A stretch of 20,446 nt of DNA from Deltaproteobacteria bacterium (lineage in GTDB: Bacteria > Desulfobacterota > Desulfuromonadia > Desulfuromonadales > Geothermobacteraceae). The stretch lies in contig RFIO01000482.1 in assembly GCA_003695205.1 (NCBI GenBank), positions 1-20,446 on the forward strand, written 5' to 3'. The notes beneath the pieces are model-generated. The model searched no databases. It saw only the letters and a list, made by a program, of their open reading frames with translations, and was not told the DNA's origin. The position numbers and the translations under genes were made by a program. Below are positions 1 through 7,557 of this stretch, in pieces. How positions within the stretch are numbered: position 1 is the first letter of the stretch; every line of letters starts with the position of its first letter.

Positions 1-710
1 ACATGGTCATTACCGGGGGCGGCGGTGGGATCATGCAGGCCGGCAACGAGGGGGCGGGGGTCGAAAACAGCTTTGCCGTCAACATCCGTCTGCCTTTCGA
101 GCAGGAAACCAACCCGGTCATGGATGGCAGCGAGCGGGTGATCACCTACAAGTATTTTTTCAATCGCAAGGTCGCCTTTCTCAAGGAGGCGCATGCCGTC
201 GCCCTCTTTCCGGGCGGGTTCGGGACCCTGGACGAGGCCATGGAGATCATGACCCTGATCCAGACCGGCAAGAATCCCCCCATTCCCCTGGTCATGATCG
301 ACGAGGATGCCGGCGACTACTGGGAGCACCTGTTCGACTTCATCCGCGATACCTTGCTGAAAAAAGGTCTGATCTCGGGTGAGGATTTCAGTCTCTTCTC
401 CATTACCCGCGATCCGGCCGAGGCGGTCGCCATCATCGAGGAGTTCTACCGCGTCTATCATTCCATGCGTTTTGTCGGCCAGATGCTGGTGATTCGTCTC
501 AACAAGGGACTCGATACCGATCATCTGCGGATTCTGCACGATGAATTCGCCGAAATTCTGGCCCCCGGCGGCCATTTTCGTCTGACCGGACCGCTGCCGA
601 AGGAGCAGGACCAGCCCGACCTGCTCGGGCTGCCGCGCATCGCCTTTGAATTCAATAACCGCAGTTTCGGTCTGCTCAAGGCCTTTATCCGCCGGCTCAA
701 TTCCTTCTGA
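1..710 (+). CDS. LOG-family (lysine decarboxylase-like) Rossmann protein, 5' partial
   Basis: The reading frame runs in from the left edge and ends at TGA 708-710, so the N-terminus is missing; the ATG at position 3 is only an internal Met. The visible part opens with a glycine-rich loop (TGGGGGIMQAGNEGA) and then carries the family signature PGGFGTLDEAMEI, as in TIGR00730/LOG proteins. Family members are Rossmann-fold nucleotide-binding proteins; some are cytokinin riboside 5'-monophosphate phosphoribohydrolases that act on AMP-like nucleotides, and many are simply annotated 'lysine decarboxylase' in error. About 85 residues after the Rossmann domain form a C-terminal extension seen in the longer LOG subgroup, so the whole protein is probably well above the roughly 190 aa of the short form. 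The exact substrate cannot be assigned. A promoter and hairpin separate it from the next gene, so it probably ends its own transcript. Confidence 0.85.
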   Translation, partial: MVITGGGGGIMQAGNEGAGVENSFAVNIRLPFEQETNPVMDGSERVITYKYFFNRKVAFLKEAHAVALFPGGFGTLDEAMEIMTLIQTGKNPPIPLVMIDEDAGDYWEHLFDFIRDTLLKKGLISGEDFSLFSITRDPAEAVAIIEEFYRVYHSMRFVGQMLVIRLNKGLDTDHLRILHDEFAEILAPGGHFRLTGPLPKEQDQPDLLGLPRIAFEFNNRSFGLLKAFIRRLNSF

Positions 711-736
711 TTCCGGCCTGTTCGGGTCTCCCCGGC

Positions 737-764
737 TTGCGAGCCTCGCAACCCCTGCTATAGT
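737..764 (+). promoter_or_regulatory. Predicted sigma-70 promoter of the TAXI-TRAP operon
   Basis: TTGCGA (737-742), a 16-nt spacer, and TATAGT (759-764) preceded by TGC give an extended -10 element. Transcription would start near 771, leaving a leader of about 85 nt that contains the hairpin at 779-799. This is inferred from sequence only. Confidence 0.5.
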
Positions 765-778
765 GAAAATCGTCTGCA

Positions 779-799
779 CCGCCCGGATTGTCCGGGCGG
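779..799 (+). repeat. Perfect 9-bp hairpin in the TAXI leader
   Basis: CCGCCCGGA (779-787), loop TTG and TCCGGGCGG (791-799) pair perfectly. No U-tract follows, so it is not a typical intrinsic terminator for the upstream LOG gene. It sits about 55 nt before the start codon of the solute-binding protein and may stabilise the mRNA 5' end or bind a regulator. Confidence 0.5.
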
Positions 800-854
800 C
801 AACGATTCGTTCGTGCCTGAGCGTGGTTCCAATCGTACAGAGGAGGTTGCCGAG

Positions 855-1832
855 ATGAAGAAACTGCTGACATTCGCCCTTGTCCTCGCTGTATCCTTTT
901 TCCTGGTTGTACCCCAGGCCATGGCGGCCCGTACCCGTTACGTGACCATAGGTACCGGCGGTGTCACCGGCGTCTATTACCCGACCGGCGGCGCCATTGC
1001 CAAGATGGTCAACAAGAAGCGCAAGGTTTACAACCTGCGCGCCACCGTCGAGTCGACCGGCGGTTCGGTTTTCAATGTCAACGCCATCATGGCGGGCGAT
1101 CTCGAATTCGGTGTGGTCCAGTCCGACCGCCAGTACCAGGCCTACAACGGTACCGCTGACTGGAAAGGCAAGCCGCAGAAGAAACTGCGCGCCGTCTTTT
1201 CGATCCATCCCGAGTCGGTGACCATTGTCGCCGCCGCCGACAAGAACATCCGCACCGTTGCCGACCTGAAGGGCAAGGTGGTCAATATCGGCAACCCCGG
1301 TTCCGGCCAGCGTGGCAACGCCCTCGACCTGCTGGCGGCAGCCGGTATCGACTGGCAGAAAGACCTCAAGGCCGAAGGCCTGAAGGCCGCCGAATCGGCC
1401 AGCATGCTGCAGGACGGCCGTATCGACGCCTTCTTCTACACCGTCGGTCATCCCAACGGTTCGGTCAAGGAGGCGGTCGCCGGTGCCCGCAAGGTCAATT
1501 TCGTCGAGGTTCCGCAGGCGATTATTGACAAGCTGGTGGCCAAGTTTCCCTACTACGCCCCTTCCTTCATCCCCGTCGACCAGTACAAGGGAGTCATGAA
1601 CAAGGCCAACGTGCCGACCTTCGGCGTCAAGGCGACCTTCTGCACCAGCGCCGATGTCCCCGAAGACATTGTCTACGCCATTACCAAGGAAGTCTTCGAC
1701 AACTTCGAGGAGTTCAAGAAGCTGCATCCGGCCTACGCAGTGCTGACCAAGGAGAGCATGCTCCAGGGCCTGTCGGCTCCGATTCACCCCGGCGCCCTGA
1801 AGTACTACAAGGAAGCCGGCCTGATGAAGTGA
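855..1832 (+). CDS. TAXI-family TRAP transporter solute-binding protein
   Basis: This periplasmic receptor captures substrate for the TRAP permease encoded next. The 325-aa product starts at ATG 855, eight bases after AGGAGG (841-846); a more upstream in-frame start would add 14 residues before the signal peptide and is disfavoured. Residues 1-24 are a Sec signal peptide (KK, hydrophobic core, AMA cleavage). The mature protein begins with YVTIGTGGVTGVYYPTGGAI, the hallmark of TAXI (TRAP-associated extracytoplasmic immunogenic) proteins, and continues with typical segments such as NIGNPGSGQRG and DGRIDAFFYTVGHPN. Length matches the family (about 320 aa). TAXI ligands are poorly known; glutamate, glutamine or 2-oxoglutarate have been proposed for some members, so the substrate here is unassigned. 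A hairpin follows the gene and probably makes this receptor more abundant than the permease. Confidence 0.95.
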   Translation: MKKLLTFALVLAVSFFLVVPQAMAARTRYVTIGTGGVTGVYYPTGGAIAKMVNKKRKVYNLRATVESTGGSVFNVNAIMAGDLEFGVVQSDRQYQAYNGTADWKGKPQKKLRAVFSIHPESVTIVAAADKNIRTVADLKGKVVNIGNPGSGQRGNALDLLAAAGIDWQKDLKAEGLKAAESASMLQDGRIDAFFYTVGHPNGSVKEAVAGARKVNFVEVPQAIIDKLVAKFPYYAPSFIPVDQYKGVMNKANVPTFGVKATFCTSADVPEDIVYAITKEVFDNFEEFKKLHPAYAVLTKESMLQGLSAPIHPGALKYYKEAGLMK

Positions 1833-1896
1833 GGCGGTCCCGCGACTTTCGGTCGTTTCAGACCGGGAGACTGTAAGAAGTTGTTCTGATTGATGA

Positions 1897-1924
1897 GGGG
1901 CCGCCCGCGGGTGGCCCCTTTTGT
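1897..1924 (+). terminator. Attenuator hairpin between TAXI receptor and permease
   Basis: GGGGCCGCC and GGTGGCCCC pair around a short GC-rich loop and are followed by TTTTG. It lies after the receptor stop (1832) and just before the permease ribosome site. A partial terminator here would lower permease and stress-protein transcription relative to the receptor. Confidence 0.65.
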
Positions 1925-1938
1925 TCAGGGGAGAGGCT

Positions 1939-4035
1939 ATGGCTGCCGCGCAACCGGATCATGACCGGTTCCAGGAACTGGGCGGGGAAGAAACGGCCAG
2001 GAAGATTCTGGAGCAGGAGGAATACGGCCTGCGCCGTGCTGAAGGCTGGACCCGTTTTCTGGTGCCTGCCATCGGTGTCAGCTGGTCGCTGTTTCAGCTG
2101 TCGCTGGCCAGCTGGCTGCTGATCGATTCGACCTATACCCGGGCGATCCATCTTGCCTTTGCTTTCGCCATCGTCTTCTGTGCCTACCCGACTTTCAAGC
2201 ACCAGGTGAAAATACCGGGTTTGCGCTGGCTGTCCGAGCGGCAGAAGGTGCCGGTAGCCGATATGGTTCTAGCTCTGGCGGCGGTGGTGTCGGCCCTCTA
2301 CATCGTGCTAGACTACGAGGGGCTGGCCACCCGGGTCGGAGCCCCGATCGACCGGGATATCTGGTTCGGCTTTCTGCTGGTGGTTTTCCTGCTCGAGGCC
2401 GCGCGGCGCACCATCGGCCCTGCGCTGCCCGTCATCGCCCTGTTTTTTACCCTGTACGCATTTTTTGGCCCCTGGATGCCCGACTTCCTCTCCTTCAAGG
2501 GAGTCAGTGTCAATCGCTACATCACGCAGATTTCGCTGACCACGGAGGGGATTTACGGCATTCCGTTGGACGTTTCGGCGCGCATCGTCTTTCTGTTCGT
2601 GCTCTTTGGTGCCCTGCTGGAGCGCGCTGGCGGCGGGCGTTTCTTTATCAACCTGGCCATGAGTCTTCTGGGCCGATACAAGGGGGGGCCGGCCAAGGCG
2701 GCCGTGATGAGTTCGGGGTTGACGGGTCTTGTTTCCGGCAGTTCGATTGCCAACGTGGTGACCACCGGTACTTTCACCATTCCGCTGATGAAGAAGGTCG
2801 GTTATCCGCCCAAGAAGGCGGCCGCCATTGAGGTGGCCGCCAGTACCGACGGCCAGATCATGCCGCCGATCATGGGGGCGGCGGCCTTCATTATCGCCGA
2901 ATACGTCAACATCCCCTACCTTGAGGTCTGCAAGGCCGCGGCGATCCCGGCCTTTGCCTCTTACGCCACGCTGTTCTTTCTCACCCATATCGAAGCGAGC
3001 AAGCTGGGCCTGAAGGGACTGCCCAAAGCCGATCTTCCGGTCTTTTTTCACGTGCTGCTCAATGGCCTGCACTACCTGCTTCCCCTGGTGGTGCTGCTGT
3101 ATGAACTCATTGTCCCCAGACATTCACCGGATCTTGCCGCCTTTCGGGCCATCATGGTGCTGTTGGCGATCATGCTGCTGCAGCACCCTATCCGGGCGAG
3201 AATCAAAGGGGAGGGGACGGTCGTTGGCGGATTCAGGCGAGGATTTGCCGAAATCGTTCAGGGCCTGATTGCCGGGGCACGCAACATGGTGAGCGTGGCC
3301 GTGGCAACCGCGGCGGCCGGGATCATCGTTGGCGTGGTGACCATGGGGCTCGGTGGCCTGATAACCGACATCATCGATACCCTGAGTCGCGGCAATATCT
3401 ACGCCATGCTCGGTATCACCGCCTTTGCCAGCCTGCTGCTTGGCATGGGGCTGCCGACCACGGCGACCTACATCGTCATGGCCAGTCTCACCGCGCCGGC
3501 CATCGTCACCATCGCCGAGTGGCAGGGCTTTGCCGTTCCGCTGATCGCCGCGCACCTGTTCTGCTTCTATTTCGGTATCCTGGCGGACGACACGCCGCCG
3601 GTCGGTCTGGCGGCCTACGCGGCGGCCGCCATCGCCCGGTCTGAACCGATTCCGACCGGACTGCAGGGGTTCATGTACGACATCCGCACCGCTATCCTGC
3701 CGTTCATGTTCATTTTCAACCACGACCTGCTGCTCTGGAACATCGACAGCTGGCCCCTGGCTCTGTTGATCTTCATCATGACCTGTCTGGGGGCCTTCGC
3801 CTTCGCCGGGGCGACCCAGGGCTGGTTCGCCTGGCGCAACCGCTGGTGGGATGTGCCGCTGCTGCTGCTGGTGACGGCAATGATGTTTCGACCGGACTTT
3901 TTCGGTGATCTGCTTGGCATTGGAAACCACTACGTTGCCTATATCCCCGGTCTGATTGTTCTCGGACTGGTGATTTTCTGGCAGAAATGGCGCCAGCGGC
4001 GGGCACAATTCGTTTCGACAGGAGACGCGCAATGA
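1939..4035 (+). CDS. TRAP transporter fused permease (DctQM type, TAXI class)
   Basis: The 698-aa inner-membrane protein is the secondary transporter that takes substrate from the TAXI receptor, normally driven by an ion gradient. The N-terminal part (about residues 35-165) resembles the small DctQ-like subunit and is fused to the large DctM-like subunit. Diagnostic stretches are VSGSSIANVVTTGTFTIPLM, AASTDGQIMPPIMGAAAFI, LLGMGLPTTATYIVMASL and FGILADDTPPVGLAAYAAAA. Many hydrophobic segments are evident, including a final group after residue 590. Start ATG 1939 is preceded by a GGGGAGAGG ribosome site; the alternative upstream TTG at 1921 lies in the attenuator U-tract and is rejected. The stop overlaps the start of the next gene (ATGA), so the stress protein is made with it. 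Confidence 0.95.
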   Translation: MAAAQPDHDRFQELGGEETARKILEQEEYGLRRAEGWTRFLVPAIGVSWSLFQLSLASWLLIDSTYTRAIHLAFAFAIVFCAYPTFKHQVKIPGLRWLSERQKVPVADMVLALAAVVSALYIVLDYEGLATRVGAPIDRDIWFGFLLVVFLLEAARRTIGPALPVIALFFTLYAFFGPWMPDFLSFKGVSVNRYITQISLTTEGIYGIPLDVSARIVFLFVLFGALLERAGGGRFFINLAMSLLGRYKGGPAKAAVMSSGLTGLVSGSSIANVVTTGTFTIPLMKKVGYPPKKAAAIEVAASTDGQIMPPIMGAAAFIIAEYVNIPYLEVCKAAAIPAFASYATLFFLTHIEASKLGLKGLPKADLPVFFHVLLNGLHYLLPLVVLLYELIVPRHSPDLAAFRAIMVLLAIMLLQHPIRARIKGEGTVVGGFRRGFAEIVQGLIAGARNMVSVAVATAAAGIIVGVVTMGLGGLITDIIDTLSRGNIYAMLGITAFASLLLGMGLPTTATYIVMASLTAPAIVTIAEWQGFAVPLIAAHLFCFYFGILADDTPPVGLAAYAAAAIARSEPIPTGLQGFMYDIRTAILPFMFIFNHDLLLWNIDSWPLALLIFIMTCLGAFAFAGATQGWFAWRNRWWDVPLLLLVTAMMFRPDFFGDLLGIGNHYVAYIPGLIVLGLVIFWQKWRQRRAQFVSTGDAQ

Positions 4036-4520
4036 TTCCACACTATCGGACCCTGTTGTACGCAACCGACCTTTCGGCGCACTCATCGGGCGCTTTTCGG
4101 CATGCCATCAGTCTTGCCAGGGCCTATGACGCCGTCATTCACATTCTGCACGTGATGCCGGCGCTTGACCCGGCCATGGAAAACTACCTGGCGGCAGCCA
4201 TGGGAGAGGAGGTCTTTACGGCCCTGGAGGAGAAGAACCGGGAGGAACTGCGGCAGACCATACTGAACCGCCTGCAGTCCTTTGCCGACGATGAGTTGAA
4301 GGAGCATCCCGAGGATCGGGATCGGGTTGCCGGCATTGAGGTGCATTACGGCCGGCCGGCGGTCACCATCCTTGAGACCGCCGACCGGCTCGATCCTGAT
4401 CTGATTGTCTGTGGCACCCACAGCAAGGGGCTGCTGCAGCACGCTTTTCTCGGCAGCGTCGCGGAGAAGGTGCTGCGCAAGTCGACCCGACCGGTGCTGA
4501 TTGTGCCGATCAGCGACTGA
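4032..4520 (+). CDS. Universal stress protein (UspA family) coupled to the TRAP permease
   Basis: The 162-aa cytoplasmic protein begins YRTLLYATDLSAHS, the usual first strand and Asp of the Usp fold, and ends with GTHSKGLLQHAFLGSVAEKV, the ATP-binding loop. The canonical loop is G-x2-G-x9-G-S/T; here the second glycine is Ser131, while G128, G141 and S142 are kept, so nucleotide binding is likely but not certain. ATG 4032 overlaps the permease stop (ATGA) and has GGAG about eight bases upstream. In Halomonas the Usp protein TeaD is encoded with the TRAP transporter TeaABC and affects its activity; a similar role is a reasonable inference. The gene ends eight bases from the convergent aminotransferase, with no clear terminator between them. 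Confidence 0.9.
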   Translation: MIPHYRTLLYATDLSAHSSGAFRHAISLARAYDAVIHILHVMPALDPAMENYLAAAMGEEVFTALEEKNREELRQTILNRLQSFADDELKEHPEDRDRVAGIEVHYGRPAVTILETADRLDPDLIVCGTHSKGLLQHAFLGSVAEKVLRKSTRPVLIVPISD

Positions 4521-4528
4521 TCCCGCCG

Positions 4529-5821
4529 TCAGCCTTCGATCCAGTCCTGAAGCAGGTCGAAGGCGGTCACGACCTTGGTGCAGTTGCGGCGCAGGAACTC
4601 TTCTCCGAGTGGTTTGTCGGGGGCGATCTGCTCGACCGCCGCCAGTGCCCGGGCGCCGTCGAAGTCAACGTAGGCCAGACGCAGGGTCAGTTCTTCTTCC
4701 GGCCGTCCGAAGGCAACGCCCGGGAGCATGGCCACACCGGTCTCTTCCAGGATGTGGTTGCAAAGTTCCCTGCTGGTGCCGATGCCGCGCTCCGCCAGTT
4801 TGCCCCGCAGGGGGCTGAAGTCCGGAAAGAGATAGAAACCGCCATCCGGACGATCCAGGTTGAGCCCCATGCCGGTCAGGCGCTGGTGGATGTGGTCGCC
4901 GAGTTCCCTGAGGATGCGCCGCGAATTCCACAGGTAGCGCTCGATGCGCAGCCCGCCGGCGAAGGCGCGCACGGCGGCGTACTGAATCGGCGCGCTGGTG
5001 GCGGTGAAGGTTTCGCTCGCCACCGAGGCCATGCTTTCGGCCAGCCAGTCAAGTTCCGCCGGAAAGACGAAGGTTCCCAGGCGCCAACCGCCGGCACCGC
5101 ACCACTTGCTCAACCCGCCGGAGATGATGGTTCCCTCCGGATAGTAGCGGGCAATGGAGCAGTGGCCGCCGTCGTACTGCAGTTCGCCGTAGATCTCATC
5201 TGACAACAGGATGATGTGATATTTGCGCGCTATTTCCGCCAGCTCCCGCAGCTGTTCGTCGGTATAGCTGTAGCCGGTCGGGTTGTTGGGGTAGTTCAGG
5301 ATGACGATGCGTGGCCGGGTCGGATCGCTCTCGCACAGATGCTCGAGTTCTTCCGGGGTCAGCAGCCACTTGTTGTCTTCCCGGGTCGGCACCCAGTGAA
5401 CATGGCGGCCGATGATGTGCGCCTGGGGGGCGTAGGAGACCCAGCTCGGGGTCGGTATGACCAGGTCGCCGTAGTAGACCAGCTGCAGCAGGAACATCAG
5501 TTCCTTGGAGCCCGGCCCGATCAGAACATTTTCAGGACGGTAGCTCAGTCCCTGGGTCCGTTCATAGTAATCGGCGACGGCCCCCTGGAGTTCGCGCAGG
5601 CCGCGAACCGGCAGGTAGTCCTTCTGGTGAGCGTTGGCGCGCAGCTCCTCGACTACCGGCTGCGGTACCGGAAAGGGCGACTGGCCGAGCCCGAGTTTGC
5701 AGACCTGCCGTCCCTCTCGCAGCAGGCGGTTGGAACGTTCATTGATCTCCAGGGTTGCCGACAACGGCAGGCCTCGGACATTGAGGTTCAGGTGCACCTC
5801 GTGGACTCCGTTGGGGTTCAT
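4529..5821 (-). CDS. PLP-dependent class I/II aminotransferase
   Basis: The 430-aa enzyme belongs to fold-type I aspartate/aromatic-type aminotransferases, which move an amino group between an amino acid and a 2-oxoacid using pyridoxal phosphate. Visible active-site features are NYPNNPTG (Asn180), LLSDEIYGE (Asp208), SKWCGAGGWRLG with Schiff-base Lys239 and phosphate-site Arg247, and a late Arg in LTLRLAYVDF that would bind the substrate carboxylate. About 40 N-terminal residues precede the core and look slightly extended. The start at 5821 overlaps the GntR stop (ATGA) and has AAGGAG upstream; the longer frame into the GntR gene is not used. It is the second gene of a regulator-enzyme operon, so it is probably under GntR control. 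The amino acid handled is unknown. Confidence 0.93.
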   Translation of the reverse strand: MNPNGVHEVHLNLNVRGLPLSATLEINERSNRLLREGRQVCKLGLGQSPFPVPQPVVEELRANAHQKDYLPVRGLRELQGAVADYYERTQGLSYRPENVLIGPGSKELMFLLQLVYYGDLVIPTPSWVSYAPQAHIIGRHVHWVPTREDNKWLLTPEELEHLCESDPTRPRIVILNYPNNPTGYSYTDEQLRELAEIARKYHIILLSDEIYGELQYDGGHCSIARYYPEGTIISGGLSKWCGAGGWRLGTFVFPAELDWLAESMASVASETFTATSAPIQYAAVRAFAGGLRIERYLWNSRRILRELGDHIHQRLTGMGLNLDRPDGGFYLFPDFSPLRGKLAERGIGTSRELCNHILEETGVAMLPGVAFGRPEEELTLRLAYVDFDGARALAAVEQIAPDKPLGEEFLRRNCTKVVTAFDLLQDWIEG

Positions 5822-6486
5822 GCGCTCTCCTTTGTGCGGGAAATGTCCGGCTGCTGGGCGATCTTGCGGCCGGTTTCGAAATAATGCTGACGGACGACCT
5901 GTTCGATCTCCTGGCTGTCCCCTTTTCTCAGGGCTTCGAGTATCAGGCGGTGCCTGCTGGCGACCTCCTCGGGGCTGTAGAGGGTCCCCCAATGGGTGTA
6001 GAAGAGAATGTGCAGCATGCGACTGAGGCGGTTGGCTGCGTTTAGCAGTTCACCGTTGGGGCAGCGATTCAGAATCAGCGAGTGAAACTCCTCGCCGCGT
6101 TCGATCAGTTCCCGGTGTTCGCCGCGCCGGGCGTAGCGGGTCATGGCACCGGTCAGACGTTCCAGTTCCTTCATCTCCTCCCTGGCGAGCAGCGGGGCGG
6201 ACAGGGCGGCTGCGTAACCCTCGATAACACCGCGTGTCTCGTAGCAGGCGAGGACCTGTTTGGCGTCGAGGATTGTGACAGTGTGTCCCTTCTGGGGCTG
6301 ATAGGTCAGCAACCCTTCTCCGACCAGCTGACGAAGGGCTTCGCGTACGGGAGCGCGGCTGATGCCGAGTTCCAGGGAAAGCTCCTGTTCGAGAATTTTC
6401 TGCCCCGGCTGAAAGCGGCGTTCCATGATGCCGTTGTAGATGTACCTGATTACGTAATCCTTGTATGTCGCCTTGGGTACGGGCAT
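5818..6486 (-). CDS. GntR/FadR-type (FCD domain) transcriptional regulator
   Basis: The 222-aa protein has an N-terminal winged helix (about residues 10-72) with LGISRAPVREALRQLVGEGL as the recognition region, then an all-helical FCD ligand domain. Histidines fitting the FCD metal/ligand site are His135 (EEFHSLIL), His179 (SRHRLILEALRKGD) and His201 (RQHYFETG). I chose ATG 6486 because GGAGG lies seven bases upstream; starts at 6498 and 6513 are possible, and the very long open frame upstream is antisense to the DsbA-like gene. FCD regulators usually sense carboxylates or amino-acid metabolites. It precedes an aminotransferase with overlapping stop and start, and the palindrome over its promoter suggests autoregulation. 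Confidence 0.92.
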   Translation of the reverse strand: MPVPKATYKDYVIRYIYNGIMERRFQPGQKILEQELSLELGISRAPVREALRQLVGEGLLTYQPQKGHTVTILDAKQVLACYETRGVIEGYAAALSAPLLAREEMKELERLTGAMTRYARRGEHRELIERGEEFHSLILNRCPNGELLNAANRLSRMLHILFYTHWGTLYSPEEVASRHRLILEALRKGDSQEIEQVVRQHYFETGRKIAQQPDISRTKESA

Positions 6487-6497
6487 GAGTGCCTCCA

Positions 6498-6520
6498 TGT
6501 CGAATGTCGACATTCTACAT
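6498..6520. promoter_or_regulatory. Predicted GntR operator (palindrome)
   Basis: GAATGTCGACATTC (6502-6515) is a perfect 14-bp palindrome. Flanking bases TGTC and TACA extend the symmetry with one mismatch. It overlaps the -10 element and the expected transcription start of the GntR gene, an ideal place for autorepression. No second copy was seen in the window. Confidence 0.6.
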
Positions 6521-6539
6521 TTGTGCCGGTGGGATGCAA
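6512..6539 (-). promoter_or_regulatory. Predicted sigma-70 promoter of the gntR-aminotransferase operon
   Basis: Read on the - strand: TTGCAT (6539-6534), a 16-nt spacer, TAGAAT (6517-6512). The start point would fall near 6505, inside the palindrome and about 20 nt before the start codon. Confidence 0.6.
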
Positions 6540-6596
6540 GAAAAAAATACCGGCGATTTTGGCGTGACTCGCGGTCTCGCCATTGTCTGGCCGGCC

Positions 6597-6605
6597 TGCT
6601 AGAAT
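6597..6605 (+). promoter_or_regulatory. Possible extended -10 element of the DsbA-like gene
   Basis: TGCTAGAAT matches TGnTAnAAT and lies about 30 bases before the start codon. No convincing -35 hexamer is placed correctly, so this is tentative. Confidence 0.35.
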
Positions 6606-6636
6606 GGGTCGACTCAAATGCCGAAAGGATATGCCG

Positions 6637-7476
6637 ATGAAACGTCTGCTCACCGTACTTGTTATCCTGGTTGCCCTGGCCCTGCCCCCTCAGGCCCTGG
6701 CCGATGTCGATGCCCGCACCGTGCGCACGGTGCGCCTGCCCGAGCCGGCCCGGCAGGTGAGCATCAGCCCGCAGGGTCGCAACTATTTCGTGCTCGGGGA
6801 CAAAACTCTCTACCTCTACACCATCGAGGGGCAGCTGTTGGGGTCGGCCGAGGTAGGGACCGATGTCGCCAGCATTGCCGCCCAGAGCGACAACCTGGTC
6901 CTGATGACCCGGAAAGGGCAGGGGCGGATCGAGTATTTCCTGGTTGATCCGGTGCAGCGGATCGATATCGGTGACGCGCCGGTGCGCGGCGCGGTTGACG
7001 CGCCGGTGACCCTGGTGGTCTTTGATGACTTTCAGTGTCCCTACTGCGCCCAGATGGCCCCGGTACTCAAACAGGTGCTCGACAACAACCCGAAAACGGT
7101 CCGCCTGGCGCTGAAGAACTTCCCGCTGCAGATGCACCGCTACGCCCGCAAGGCGGCCATTGCTGCCCTGGCGGCCGGTCGCCAGGGCAAGTACTGGGCG
7201 ATGCACGACCTGTTGTTCGCGAATTACCGCCAGCTCAGCGATCAGAAGGTGGATGAACTGGCCCAAAAACTGAATCTGGATATGGCCCGCTGGAAGAAGG
7301 ACCTGGAGGACCCGGTTCTCGCCGCCCAGGTCGATGCCGACCTGCGCCAGGGACAGAAGCTCGGGGTGCGGGGAACACCAACGCTGTATGTCAACGGCCG
7401 GCTGGTGCGCGACCGCAGCCCGCAGGGGCTGCAGCAGCTGATCAACGCGGAACTGCGGAGGTTGCAACGAAAGTAA
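6637..7476 (+). CDS. Periplasmic DsbA-like thioredoxin-fold protein
   Basis: The 279-aa product has a signal peptide (MKRLL..., cleavage near ALA at 20-22). Residues about 30-110 form a beta-rich segment with repeat-like pieces (QVSISPQGRNYFVLGDKTL, IEGQLLGSAEVGTDVASI) reminiscent of one or two propeller blades. The C-terminal domain is a DsbA/DsbG-like thioredoxin fold beginning near 116, with active site Cys134-Pro-Tyr-Cys137 in FDDFQCPYCAQM and cis-Pro loop GVRGTPTLYVNG. Such proteins make, break or rearrange disulfides in the periplasm, or serve as thiol oxidoreductases in cytochrome biogenesis. Start ATG 6637 is preferred over ATG 6631 because AAAGGA sits seven bases before it. The gene is divergent from gntR and ends in a strong terminator, so it is probably monocistronic. 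Confidence 0.9.
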   Translation: MKRLLTVLVILVALALPPQALADVDARTVRTVRLPEPARQVSISPQGRNYFVLGDKTLYLYTIEGQLLGSAEVGTDVASIAAQSDNLVLMTRKGQGRIEYFLVDPVQRIDIGDAPVRGAVDAPVTLVVFDDFQCPYCAQMAPVLKQVLDNNPKTVRLALKNFPLQMHRYARKAAIAALAAGRQGKYWAMHDLLFANYRQLSDQKVDELAQKLNLDMARWKKDLEDPVLAAQVDADLRQGQKLGVRGTPTLYVNGRLVRDRSPQGLQQLINAELRRLQRK

Positions 7477-7496
7477 GGGGGGCAGGGCCGCAAGAG

Positions 7497-7533
7497 AAAG
7501 GAGGGATTCCCGCCCGGGAACCCCTCCTTTTTT
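7497..7533. terminator. Strong, probably bidirectional intrinsic terminator
   Basis: A 16-bp stem with one mismatch (7497-7512 with 7515-7530) is followed on the + strand by six T. Read from the other side it ends in TTTCTCTT. It lies between the convergent DsbA-like and sucB genes and can serve both. Confidence 0.85.
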
Positions 7534-7557
7534 GTTGTTGGGGGTGGCGTTGATTGA

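Noticed and set aside
2308..4086. Two long - strand open frames (271 and 320 aa)
   Set aside because: Antisense to the TRAP permease; low-complexity, His/Gln/Arg-rich translations with no domain.
6487..7467. Very long N-terminal extension of the GntR gene (549 aa in total)
   Set aside because: It is antisense to the DsbA-like gene and passes through the promoter and palindrome; GGAGG supports the start at 6486.
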